This document shows, piece by piece, positions 36,623 to 46,300 of a stretch of DNA of 64,000 bases. The notes below the pieces were generated by a model. The model did not search any database. It was not told the origin of the DNA and saw only the letters and a program-made list of their open reading frames with translations. Both the position numbers and the translations under genes were made by a program. Origin of the DNA: CAUTNH01 sp963543845 (lineage in GTDB: Bacteria > Bacillota_I > Bacilli_A > Acholeplasmatales > Acholeplasmataceae). The stretch is from NCBI GenBank assembly GCA_963543845.1, contig CAUUCL010000004.1, forward strand, positions 1 to 64,000, written 5' to 3'. Position 1 is the stretch's first letter; each line of letters starts with the position of its first letter.

Positions 36623-37992
36623 TTATGGAAACATTATATGATTTAAAATGCAATCTTGACTTATATAAAGATAAAGAAATTGAGCTTTCTGGATGGGTTA
36701 AAAATAATCGTGACCAAAAAGAATTTGGATTTATTCATCTTAGCGATGGAACAACTTTTAAGACGCTTCAAATTGTATATGATGATAAGCTTAAAAATTT
36801 TGATGAAATCATCAAAATTTCAGTAGGATCATCTATCATAGTAAAAGGTGTTCTTGTTTTAACTCCTGAAAGAGAGCAATCATATGAGATTAAAGCAAGC
36901 AAGATTACTTTAATTAAAGATGCTACAGGCGATTTTCCAATTCAGGCTAAAAGACATACAAGAGAGTTTTTAAGAACTAAACTTGAGCTTCGTCCTAGAA
37001 CTAATTTATTTAATGCAGTCTTTAGAACAAGAAGTAAAATGGCATATGCAATACATAAGTTTTTTCAAGAGCAAAACTTTGTGTATGTGCATACACCAAT
37101 AATTACTACAAACGATGGTGAGGGAGCAGGTTCCATGTTTACCCCAACGTTTTTAAAAAAGATTGAAAAGCAAGACGATTTTAAAAATGATTTTTTCAAG
37201 CGTCAAGCATACCTTACAGTAACAGGTCAGCTTCATGGTGAGGCTTATGCCCAAGCATTTAGAAATATTTATACATTCGGACCAACTTTTAGAGCAGAAA
37301 AATCTAATACTCCTAAACATGCTGCAGAGTTTTGGATGATTGAGCCTGAGATGGCATTTTGCGATTTAGAAAATAATATGAAAATTGCTGAGGATTTAAT
37401 TAAGTACTTAGTTAAATATGCATTTGATAATTTATCTGATGAAATAGAATTTTTTAATAAATTCGTTGAGCCTGGTCTAATTGAAAGATTAAAGATAGTA
37501 TTAGAAAAGCCTTTTAATAAAATAACACATAAAGAGGCGATTGATATTTTATTAAAGTCAAAACAAAAGTTTGAAAATACGCCTAAGCAAGGTGAGGATA
37601 TTGCAACTGAACATGAAAAATATCTTACAGATGTATATTTTAAATCACCTGTATTTATAATAGATTGGCCAAAAGATATTAAAGCATTTTATATGAGATT
37701 AAACTCTGATAATAAAACAGTTGCAGCAATGGATTTATTAGTATCTAAATCAGGAGAACTTCTAGGAGGTTCGCAAAGAGAAGAAAGATATGATATTTTG
37801 CTTGATAAGATGAAAAAGCTTAATATGAATATTGATACAATATCTTGGTATTTAGATTTAAGAAAATTCGGAGGAACTACAAGCAGTGGATTTGGAATGG
37901 GCTTTGAAAGACTTATTATGTTTATAACAGGAGTAGATAATATTCGTGATGTAATACCATTTCCAAGAACATTTGGATCTTGTGATTATTAA
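36619..37992 (+). CDS. asnS: Asparagine-tRNA ligase
   Basis: The 457-aa class IIb synthetase has an N-terminal OB anticodon-binding domain (IELSGWVKNNRDQKEFGFIHLSDG) and the catalytic core with TVTGQLHGEAYA, TFRAEKSNTPKHAAEFWMIEPEM (motif 2 area) and GFGMGFERLIMFITG (motif 3). The AEFWM pattern and preserved length identify AsnRS rather than AspRS. AAGGAG is 5 bases before ATG 36619; the in-frame ATG at 36625 is also possible. Confidence 0.96.
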   Translation: MIMETLYDLKCNLDLYKDKEIELSGWVKNNRDQKEFGFIHLSDGTTFKTLQIVYDDKLKNFDEIIKISVGSSIIVKGVLVLTPEREQSYEIKASKITLIKDATGDFPIQAKRHTREFLRTKLELRPRTNLFNAVFRTRSKMAYAIHKFFQEQNFVYVHTPIITTNDGEGAGSMFTPTFLKKIEKQDDFKNDFFKRQAYLTVTGQLHGEAYAQAFRNIYTFGPTFRAEKSNTPKHAAEFWMIEPEMAFCDLENNMKIAEDLIKYLVKYAFDNLSDEIEFFNKFVEPGLIERLKIVLEKPFNKITHKEAIDILLKSKQKFENTPKQGEDIATEHEKYLTDVYFKSPVFIIDWPKDIKAFYMRLNSDNKTVAAMDLLVSKSGELLGGSQREERYDILLDKMKKLNMNIDTISWYLDLRKFGGTTSSGFGMGFERLIMFITGVDNIRDVIPFPRTFGSCDY

Positions 37993-37995
37993 ACA

Positions 37996-38037
37996 AAAAC
38001 ACCTTAATCTTTAATTTAAGAGTTTAAGGTGTTTTTT
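37996..38037 (+). terminator. Terminator after asnS
   Basis: AAAACACCTTAA (37996-38007) pairs with TTAAGGTGTTTT (38024-38035), followed by more T. Confidence 0.9.
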
Positions 38038-38078
38038 TATAAAGCAAAGATAGAATATAATTTAATAATAATCTAAAT

Positions 38079-38128
38079 AAAGTCATTCGCAAAAAGGCTC
38101 TAAATAGTATTAAAATGCGAATAACTTT
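38079..38128. promoter_or_regulatory. Inverted-repeat operator candidate of ATPase 2
   Basis: AAAGTCATTCGCA (38079-38091) and TGCGAATAACTTT (38116-38128) are inverted arms matching at 12 of 13 positions, 24 bp apart. The right arm covers the -35 position of the promoter whose -10 is TATAAT (38138-38143). The sequence differs entirely from those of ATPases 1 and 3. Confidence 0.65.
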
Positions 38129-38137
38129 TATTTTTGA

Positions 38138-38143
38138 TATAAT
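38138..38143 (+). promoter_or_regulatory. -10 element of ATPase 2
   Basis: TATAAT 24 bp before the start codon; the expected -35 lies in the right operator arm (38116-38128). Confidence 0.65.
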
Positions 38144-38166
38144 TAACATAAAGATAAGGAGTTTTT

Positions 38167-39480
38167 ATGAATATAAATAGAAATTATTATTTAAATAAAC
38201 TTATAGCTAAAAAACATAATGGCCTAGTAAAAATAATCACAGGACTACGTCGCGCGGGTAAGTCGTATTTACTTTTTAAACTTTTTAAGGAACACTTATT
38301 ATCTAGCAAAGTATTAGAAGATCAAATAATTACATTTGCTTTTGATAATAAGGAAGATCTAATTTTATTAGATGATTATTTACCTAATTCAAATACATTA
38401 TTTTACGATTCTAAGAAAATAAATTATAAAGTTAATTCTAATAAATTTTTAAAATATCTTTTGCAAAAAACAAAAGATGATAAAAAGTATTATATCTTAC
38501 TTGATGAGATACAACTTTTAGATGAATTCGTTATTACATTAAATGCTTTATTAAGACATTCTAATTTTGATATTTATGTGACAGGAAGTAATTCCAAAAT
38601 GCTATCTAAGGATATATTAACTGAATTTAGAGGTAGAGGAGATCAAATACATTTATATCCTCTATCATTTAAAGAATTTTATAGTGTATGTGATTTAGAT
38701 TTTAACAATGCATATTTAGAGTATAGCTACTATGGAGGCATGCCATATCTTTTAAGTATTAGTGATAAAAATGAAAAGCAAGAATATCTAAAAAGACTTT
38801 TTACTGAGATATATCTTAAGGATATTATAGATAGAAATAATATTCAAAATAAAGAAAATTTTACTATCTTATTTGAGATACTCGCAAGTCAAATAGGTTC
38901 TTATACTAATCCTTGTAATATTGAAAATACTTTCAAGTCTAAACTAAAAATAGTATATAATCACGATACTATTAAAAATCATATTGATTTTATGATAGAT
39001 TCTTTTATTTTATCGGAAGTTAAAAAATATGATATTAAGGGTAAAAAATATATAGGTGCCAATTCAAAATACTATTATACTGATATAGGTTTAAGAAATG
39101 CTTTGTTAAATTTTAGACAAATAGAACCAACACATATAATGGAAAATATTATATATAATGAACTTTTGCAAAGAGGATATAGTGTTGATGTGGGAATTGT
39201 AGAATTAAATGAAAAAGATGGGAATGGAAAATATTATAAAAAACAATTTGAAACGGATTTTATTTGCAATAAATCAGATAAGAAAATCTATATACAAGCA
39301 GCTTATAGTATTGACAATATTGAAAAGTTTAATCAAGAGAAAAAATCACTTATTAACATTAAAGATTACTTTAAAAAGGTAATTATTGTAAAAGATGAAA
39401 TAAATAAATATTTTACTGATGAAGGAGTTGAAGTGATAAGCCTTAAAGATTTTTTACTTAAAAGTTGTGATTTAATTTAG
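38167..39480 (+). CDS. AAA ATPase with DUF4143-type C-terminus (paralog 2)
   Basis: The 437-aa protein has P-loop GLRRAGKSY (K32), Walker B ILLDEIQLLDE, TGSNSKMLS and a RGRGDQ arginine motif. In the C-terminus, ETDFIC is followed by YIQAAYS, the DUF4143 nuclease-like pattern. AAGGAG precedes the ATG. It is distantly related to the paralogs at 293 and 51693: the same order of motifs with limited identity. Its own inverted repeat lies upstream, and a 23-bp-period repeat pair follows at 39500. Confidence 0.85.
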   Translation: MNINRNYYLNKLIAKKHNGLVKIITGLRRAGKSYLLFKLFKEHLLSSKVLEDQIITFAFDNKEDLILLDDYLPNSNTLFYDSKKINYKVNSNKFLKYLLQKTKDDKKYYILLDEIQLLDEFVITLNALLRHSNFDIYVTGSNSKMLSKDILTEFRGRGDQIHLYPLSFKEFYSVCDLDFNNAYLEYSYYGGMPYLLSISDKNEKQEYLKRLFTEIYLKDIIDRNNIQNKENFTILFEILASQIGSYTNPCNIENTFKSKLKIVYNHDTIKNHIDFMIDSFILSEVKKYDIKGKKYIGANSKYYYTDIGLRNALLNFRQIEPTHIMENIIYNELLQRGYSVDVGIVELNEKDGNGKYYKKQFETDFICNKSDKKIYIQAAYSIDNIEKFNQEKKSLINIKDYFKKVIIVKDEINKYFTDEGVEVISLKDFLLKSCDLI

Positions 39481-39499
39481 CATTGCTTTAAAAATAATA

Positions 39500-39536
39500 T
39501 CAAATGTTTGCAACAAAAAACCTCAAATGTTTGCAA
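39500..39536. repeat. Direct repeat pair, 23-bp period
   Basis: TCAAATGTTTGCAA at 39500-39513 and 39523-39536. The 14-base word AAATGTTTGCAACA here also occurs in the operator left arm of ATPase 1 (190-203). The 23-bp period equals that of the repeats at 1-55. A TATTATAG-like -10 follows, so this may be an orphan promoter region. Confidence 0.75.
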
Positions 39537-39599
39537 ATCTCAGCATTATATTATAGATTTTATTTCATTTTTGAAATTAAGTCTTAGTTTATTTCTTCC

Positions 39600-39627
39600 G
39601 CTCGCACTAATAAGTGCGGGCTTTTTT
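39600..39627 (+). terminator. Hairpin with T6 run
   Basis: GCTCGCACT/AGTGCGGGC stem (one G-U) with AATA loop then TTTTTT. It lies after ATPase 2, at the edge of decayed mobile DNA. Confidence 0.75.
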
Positions 39628-39644
39628 AGTAGAAGGGAATCTGA

Positions 39645-40104
39645 ATATTAAAGAATGTAAAAATAATATTATCACTTGTATCAGCACTTGTGCCACTAGG
39701 TTCTATAATCGCAGGACTGTTTATTAAATTTGCGAAAAGCGAAAAAGCCAAAAAGATAGCAAAACAAATAAATTTTTGGACAAGTGAAATTGGTAAACAT
39801 GTAGTAGAAGCAGAGAAGTTTTTAAACTATAAAGGATTTGAAAAAGGAGTATGTACTAACAAGATTTAATCAGGCTTGCCCTGATAATAAGGTTAAATAT
39901 GACATAACTAAAGTTAGTTAAATACTTGAGGAAATACTAAGGATTACAAAAAAAGTTAACAAGGTGCTAGAACAACTAACTAGACTGCTTGAGTTGTTAA
40001 AAATAGAAAAAGTGGAAATCACTATAAAAAATAGTAACTCCCACAAGACCAAAACTATTATAACAATAAAGCAGGCAAAATTCAAGTCTAAACTTAAAAA
40101 GTAA
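39645..40104 (+). pseudogene. Decayed phage-type small membrane protein gene
   Basis: Two reading frames join into one protein-like string. Frame A (from 39645, lacking a start codon) gives a membrane helix VSALVPLGSIIAGLFI then KSEKAKKIAKQINFW and EAEKFLNYKGFEKG. A one-frame shift near 39850 continues EYVLTRFNQACPDNKVKYD, then a TAA, then ILEEILRITKKVNK. Similar small proteins are common in prophages and plasmids of gut Bacillota (recalled, not searched). No start, one frameshift and one stop mean it is dead. Confidence 0.6.
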
Positions 40105-40126
40105 AAAGAGACTTGATACCGAAAAG

Positions 40127-40146
40127 TAGGAGGGTAAAACCTCCTA
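40127..40146. other. Small hairpin in mobile remnant
   Basis: TAGGAGG/CCTCCTA stem with a 6-nt loop; a former ribosome-binding region may be masked in it. Confidence 0.5.
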
Positions 40147-40171
40147 TGAGTAGGTTATATGCTGTTCAGTT

Positions 40172-40188
40172 GACTACAATTTGTAGTC
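40172..40188. repeat. 17-bp near-palindrome, copy 1
   Basis: GACTACAATTTGTAGTC: perfect arms around a central base. A second copy (40751-40767) lies in inverted orientation with 16 of 17 matches, so the pair brackets most of the antirepressor pseudogene. Confidence 0.75.
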
Positions 40189-40211
40189 ATGTCAAATTAT
40201 TAAAAATGGCT

Positions 40212-40889
40212 CTATTGTATAGTTGTTGTTTTTGTATTTGTATTGAGACCTTTTGGTTGCTCTTTTTTAAGAATTTCGGTTGTTGCAATTTCTGCAAGAT
40301 TATTAAGAGTAATTTCAGTATTTGTCATATTATCTTTTAAACTCTCTTTTGTTAAGCCATTTAAATTTTTGTATTCTCTTGTGATTTTTCCTGACCATCC
40401 ATAGGTTAATATATTTGTTAATGGAACAAATTCATTTTTTTCAGTAATCCCGCCTTTATGGTATTCATCAGTTAAAAGATTTCTTGTTTCGATACTTTTT
40501 ATTCTCTCGCTGATCTATTTATCATCAAAGCCTTTGCTTTTATAGTATTTATATGCTCTTTCTCTAGCATTTACTATTGCTTGTTCGGGATCGTTAATTT
40601 CTTCAATTCTATTATTTCCCACACTAGCAAGCCATAACTTAAAGGGTTCGGCGTTTGGTGATGGGACTGATTGAATAAGTCTTAAAATACCTTCCATGTT
40701 TGCTACATCAGTTTTCCGCATTTTGCCATCTTGAGCTTCCATTTTCGACTGACTACAAATTGTAGCCGTTTCATTTCCTTCTTCTTTTTTCTCGCTCCAT
40801 ACTTTTCTAATTTCTTTATTTTTAAAAAGTTCTAATCTTACTTTTAATTATTTATTATTTTTATCTTCAAATAATTGTATAACGAACAT
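40212..40889 (-). pseudogene. BRO/antirepressor-type phage protein, decayed
   Basis: A single frame of 226 codons from ATG 40889 to TAG 40212 has two internal stops: TAA near codon 14 and TAG at 40515-40517, where the family has Trp (FDDK-stop-ISERI). The protein-like string includes GKMRKTDVANMEG, AEPFKLWLASVG and TRNLLTDEYHKGG, recognisable from Bro-N/DinD-like antirepressors. About 30 residues seem deleted between KVWSEKKE and GNETATIC. It is a prophage remnant; an intact version would act in phage gene control or damage response. Confidence 0.75.
40751..40767. repeat. 17-bp near-palindrome, copy 2
   Basis: Complement of copy 1 with one mismatch; it lies inside the antirepressor pseudogene where it encodes part of TATICSQ. 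Confidence 0.7.
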
Positions 40890-40958
40890 TAATTGGAGTA
40901 AATAAATGCGTGCAATAATTAACTATTCTTGCGCGTATATAATTATTATTTATAATTT

Positions 40959-40987
40959 TTGTAAACATAATTATTATATGTTAAAAT
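40959..40987 (+). promoter_or_regulatory. Promoter of the surface operon
   Basis: TTGTAA (40959-40964), 17-bp spacer, TAAAAT (40982-40987), 40 bp before the first lipoprotein start. Confidence 0.65.
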
Positions 40988-41027
40988 ATCATAGGTTTAA
41001 ATAAAAATGTTTTTTAGGAGGAATTAT

Positions 41028-42188
41028 ATGAAAAAAATATTATTTACATTACTTATTTTAATCTCAGGATTTTTATTTATTGGATGTAGAAAAAAGACAA
41101 TAATAAATAATCTAGATGAGGCAATTGCTTATGTTAGAAAAAATAAAGACAAAGGCGATAATTTAAAAATTGAAAATAATGCTATTGTTGGATTGAAAAA
41201 TCCTGATAAAGTAGATGGCGTATTATACTTAGAAAAAGCAGAAACATTAAAAAAAGATGCTTTGAAAAATAATTCAAAAATAAGATCGCTTATTGTTGGT
41301 GAAGATGTTAAAAAAGTTGAATCATCTGCTATAACAGGTTTAGATGCTCTTGAAAATATTTATTTTTTAGGAGATAAAAAAATTGAGTTTAATGCGGTTA
41401 ATTTAAATAACAAACTTAAGAAAGTTTATTTTAATAATACTAAATTAGAGGCAAGTAATAATCCATTTATGCAAAATGAAAATTTAGAAGAGTTTATTAT
41501 TCGTGATGGAAAAAATATTCAATATAGAAATAATCAACTACTTACTTTAGCTAATAATGAGACAAATGTATTATCACTAACTAATAAATTTGATGGAAAA
41601 TTCGATCAAGCAGCAACTAAAGTATTGCAACATGCTGGAGGATTAAATACATATAATTTTACTGAGATAACATTTGGAAGTAATTCAAAAATGAAAACTC
41701 TTGAAAGTTATATTTTCTCAAATTTAGCTTCTCTTAGAAAAATCACATTTCCTAAATCCATTGAAAAAGTAAATCCAGATTTTGCAGCAATTCACAGCCT
41801 AAGTGAAATTGCTATTGAGGATGGATCTGTTGATTTTAAAGTGGTTAATAATTCCCTAGTAAAAGATGATACTTTAATTTTAGGAAGTAAAAAAACAAAT
41901 TTAGAAGGAATATCGTCTATTAAAAAGATTGGTAAAGCAGCATTTGCCGGAAATATTTCATTAGAGTTAGATGATATTAAAAAAGCTATATCAAATGAGA
42001 TTAAAGAAATTCTGAGCCAAGCATTTCTTGGTTGTATTAGTTTAAAAGGTATTCTTGATTTATCAGCAAAGAATTTTGATAAATTAGGTTCACAATTATT
42101 CAAAGGAATTCCTAAAAGCGGCGAGAAAGCTCTTACAGTTTCAATTCCAGCAGTTGGAAGTATCGCAGCTGATTGGGATCAAAGATAA
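41028..42188 (+). CDS. Lipoprotein with BspA/LRR_5-like repeats (1)
   Basis: The start at 41028 follows AGGAGG. The 386-aa product has a lipoprotein signal ending FIGC (C20) and then irregular leucine-rich units such as LRKITFPKSIEKV and KIGKAAFAGNISLE, typical of BspA-like (LRR_5) surface proteins that bind host or matrix proteins. It is the first gene of a four-gene surface operon and a paralog of the next gene, which it overlaps by 1 bp. Confidence 0.75.
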   Translation: MKKILFTLLILISGFLFIGCRKKTIINNLDEAIAYVRKNKDKGDNLKIENNAIVGLKNPDKVDGVLYLEKAETLKKDALKNNSKIRSLIVGEDVKKVESSAITGLDALENIYFLGDKKIEFNAVNLNNKLKKVYFNNTKLEASNNPFMQNENLEEFIIRDGKNIQYRNNQLLTLANNETNVLSLTNKFDGKFDQAATKVLQHAGGLNTYNFTEITFGSNSKMKTLESYIFSNLASLRKITFPKSIEKVNPDFAAIHSLSEIAIEDGSVDFKVVNNSLVKDDTLILGSKKTNLEGISSIKKIGKAAFAGNISLELDDIKKAISNEIKEILSQAFLGCISLKGILDLSAKNFDKLGSQLFKGIPKSGEKALTVSIPAVGSIAADWDQR

Positions 42189-43333
42189 TGAAAAAAGTAT
42201 TTTATTTAATAATATTTTTATCTTTTGGACTATTTCTTTTTGCATGTAAAAAAACTAATAAATATCTTGAAGAGTATAAAAAATTAAATCAAGAAGAACT
42301 TGAAAAAGATTTTATATACGATAGTGATTTAAATACAATTTCAGGTTTATCCGAGCAAGGTCAAAAAAAAGAAATTTTATATTTTCCTAAAAATGCTAAA
42401 AGAGTAAAAAAAGGCAGTATAAAATCAAATGCTTTAAAGGAAGTTGTATTTACTTCTAATATTACTCAAATTGATGAATATAGCATTTTACAATCAGATA
42501 ATTTAAAAGCAATTACTTTTTTAAATCATTTTAATACTGTAGGTAAAATTGGATATGATTTAAAAAGTTTAGAAAAGATCACTTTTTTAAACAGTAAAGT
42601 AAAAGATATAAAAAATGCCCTTTTTGTAAAAACACCTAAGCTTAGTAAGTTTGAAATTGTAAATTCTAATCTTGATATAAAAAATAATCAACTTATAGTA
42701 AGAGAAAATAATACATATAAACTTGTATATATAATGAATGATTTTAACTACAAGTTTGATACATCTATTACGCATATTTTAGATTTAGTGGGTATTTTTA
42801 AAAAAGTTAATATAAAAGAAATAGAGTTTCCCAAAAGCGTTAAGTATATTGGTGAGGGTGTAATAACTGATGCTAAGAGTTTAGAAAAAATTACATTTAA
42901 TTTAGAATATCTTGAACAATTTAGCACAAACGCTATTCAAAATACTAATCTTACGGAAATTAAAAAAATTGGTAAAGCAGGTAAGTTTGATATTTTAAAT
43001 GACACGCTAGTTAGTGATAAAAAGGCTGTTTTAATTAGCAAAAACAGTGATTTTACAAACTTAGATATTACTGAAATTAGCAATTATGCATTAAATAAAA
43101 ACTTTGCTGCTAATTTAGATACATTAAAAAAAATAATCACAAAGAAAATAAATAAAATTGGTGAGTATGCTTTTAATGGTTCAAGCAATATTAAAGGTGA
43201 GTTTGATTTTAATGAGTTTGATAATGTAAAAGATGTTAAGAATAATATTTTTAACGGAATAAGTCAAGCTGATTTACAAATCAAAAATGCCAATAAAGAA
43301 AATGCTTGGGATAGGAATTGGAATAAAAGATGA
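42188..43333 (+). CDS. Lipoprotein with BspA/LRR_5-like repeats (2)
   Basis: The 381-aa product starts within the stop codon of the previous gene (TAATG). Its signal ends LFAC (C20). Repeats such as LKEVFTSNITQIDEYSI-like units and KINKIGEYAFNGSSNIKG match LRR_5 units. It shares layout with the first lipoprotein, ending in a basic NWNKR. Its TGA stop overlaps the protease start (ATGA), so the two are translationally coupled. Confidence 0.75.
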   Translation: MKKVFYLIIFLSFGLFLFACKKTNKYLEEYKKLNQEELEKDFIYDSDLNTISGLSEQGQKKEILYFPKNAKRVKKGSIKSNALKEVVFTSNITQIDEYSILQSDNLKAITFLNHFNTVGKIGYDLKSLEKITFLNSKVKDIKNALFVKTPKLSKFEIVNSNLDIKNNQLIVRENNTYKLVYIMNDFNYKFDTSITHILDLVGIFKKVNIKEIEFPKSVKYIGEGVITDAKSLEKITFNLEYLEQFSTNAIQNTNLTEIKKIGKAGKFDILNDTLVSDKKAVLISKNSDFTNLDITEISNYALNKNFAANLDTLKKIITKKINKIGEYAFNGSSNIKGEFDFNEFDNVKDVKNNIFNGISQADLQIKNANKENAWDRNWNKR

Positions 43334-46300
43334 AGAAAATATCTATGAGATTAAGTTTATTAGCTATTTTTATATTAGCAGTAGTTAGTATTATCTCTTT
43401 TAATATTTCAGCTAGCAAGTGGAAGTATAAAAATAAACTTACAAAAGAGGTTATTGAAAAAATAGATAATACATCAAAAAATGAATATCTTGATTTTTTG
43501 CTTCACTTTAAAAATAAGAATGAAGTTAAAAAAACTGAGATAAATAAACTTCTTTCAAATTTAAAAGAAAATCAAAAAAGCCAAAACGAGATAATTGAGA
43601 AAATTAAAAATCATAAAGATTTAGAGAAGTTTGAATCATTTTATATTATAAATACTTTAAGAGTAAGAGCTAGAAAAAATCTAATGATAGATTTAATAAA
43701 ATCAGCTGATATTATAAAAGTTGAAGATAATTCAAAACTAGATTTAAATAAGCCAACAGGAAAAAGCATTTCTAAAAGGTCTAACTTAAAAGATCCAATG
43801 TGGAATATAGAAATGGTTAAAGCCGATAAGATGTGGAAAGAAAACATTTATGGCGAGGGTGTTACAGTTGGCATAATTGATACTGCAGTTGATGTTAATC
43901 ATAAAGGATTAAAAAGAAAATTTAAGGGCTATAATGAGTTAACTCAAACAATGGATTATGAAGGTAGTTTTTATGATGCTTTAGAAGATGGTAAAAATGA
44001 TAGACCCAATAATACAATGGATATGGATCATGGAACCCATGTTGCAGGTACTATTTTAGGAAGTGAGGTAACAAGCTCTGGCATAGAACATAATAAAGTA
44101 GGGGTTGCTCCAAAGGCAAAATTTATAACAGCTAGAGCCCTTGATACTAAAAACCCTAATTTAAAAAGTATTAACTCAGTATTTATTAAAGCAGGGCAGT
44201 GGATGTTAAGCCCAACTGGAAAACCTGAAAACAGACCCAAAGTTATAAATAACTCATGGGGGGGCGGAGATAATAGCCTATGGTATCAAGGAATGCTCAA
44301 GGCATGGCTTAATGCCGATATACTTCCAGTTTTTGCGGCTGGTAATAGAAGATATGAAGACCCACAAGATGTAAGATGTAATGTTGTAACACCAGGATCT
44401 TATCCAGAGGCTTTAACTGTTGCGGCAGTTGATAAAAATGAAGTACTAGCACCATTTTCATGCAGTGGACCATCAAGGTTTAATACAAGTATTATAAAAC
44501 CTGAAGTATCAGCTCCTGGAGTTGCGATAAGATCGACATGGCCTGGAGATGGTTATGCATATTTAAACGGAACATCCATGGCAGCACCACATGTTACAGG
44601 ACTTGTAGCACTACTTTCTTCATATGATAGAAGTAAAACTGTTGATGAGCTAAAAGAAATAATTAAAAAAACAACTAAGGCAAGAACTGACTTAGAATTT
44701 CCATCATGGCCTAATATGGGATATGGCTATGGAATAATTGATGCTAAAAAAGCCCTTTTAAAACTGCAAAATACTAATATTTACACATTAAATTTTAATA
44801 TTACTGCGGATAATTTAAGTGTTGATGATTATAGAATTGAAATTTATAAAGATGATGTACTAATTGAAAAAATTAAAAATGTTAGTCAAATAACACTTGG
44901 TGAGGGAACTTATAAAATTAAGGTATTTAAAAAAGGCTATAAAAAGTATGAGTCAGAGCTTAATCTAAATAGTGATAAGACGCTTGATATAGAACTTTTA
45001 AAAGAAGAAATTATTAAATTTAGTGGGGTAGTTAAATCGGATGAGAATAATTTGGAAAATGCGAAAATTTTGTTCAAAAGTGAAATTTCAGATTATGAAG
45101 TATATTCACATCATAATGGTAATTTTGAAATAGATATTCCAAAAGGAAATTATGAAGTTGAAGTTTTTAAAGAAAACTATGAAGTTAAAAAGGAAACTAT
45201 AAATATTGAAAATAATACTGACAATTATACTTTTAACCTTAGATACTTTAATAAAAAAATAGAAAATACTAAACATGATAATTCAAAATTATCTCCTGAT
45301 GTAAATAACTTGCTTCATATTGGTAACATGGCAGCTCAAAGATATTTTGGATATGAAGCGGGAGCAGTTAAATTTAATTTAGCAAGTAAAACTAAAATTG
45401 AAAGTTTAGATGTGTTTTTTGCAAATAGCACACTTTCTGAATTTCAAGATACAAAAGCAAGATTATCAATATTTTCATATGATGAGTATAAAAGACCAAT
45501 CGAATATGTTACGGATTATGTAATAGATTTTATTCCAGGAAGACTTAATAAAATAAATCTTCAAAGATTTAATCTAGAACTTGAAGGAGATGTGTATTTT
45601 ATGCTTAAAAGCACAAATCCTGCTAAAAGTGGATTTGTTTTAGGTGTTGATACAACTAATTATGTAGTTGATAATTCCTTTGTATCTGAAGGTGGAAATT
45701 TATATAAACTTGATTTTGTTAAAACTACTACGGGTAATTTAAAGGGTAATTTGATATTTAGGTTAAACAAAATAAATGGCGATAACCAAGAAATAGAAAA
45801 ACCGATTGTTGATGGTCCGCTTAAATATGGACAAACGCAAATTATCGGAAAGGCTAGTGGCAGTGTCGTTGCAATTTTTCCAAATGGAATAAGTACAATA
45901 AGTAAAACTAAAAATAATAAGTTTATAATTAATGTTCCATTTGGTTTAAATGTTGGTGATGAGATATACCTTTATAGGCTTGATGATAATGGAAATCGCT
46001 CTAAGAGTACTTATTTAAGAATATTAAATAATTTTGATAAATTAGATAAAGCACTTGATTATGCGGAAACAGTAATTTCAAGCAATCCTAGTCTTGGTGA
46101 GCTTGTTAAAAAATATAACAAGATTAAATCAGATTACGATAGTTTACATGTAAACACGATTTATCCAAGCTATCAGATGATATCAGATAGACAAAAAGAA
46201 ATTGATGAGCTAGCAGATAGTTTAAAAAATTTAGCAATTAGTGCGGATATACTAAGAAAACCACTACTTGATCTTATAAGTGAAGCGGAAGAGCTTTTAA

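Noticed and set aside
40113..40340. 75-codon plus-strand frame in the mobile remnant
   Set aside because: It overlaps the relic antisense and has no start site or domain.
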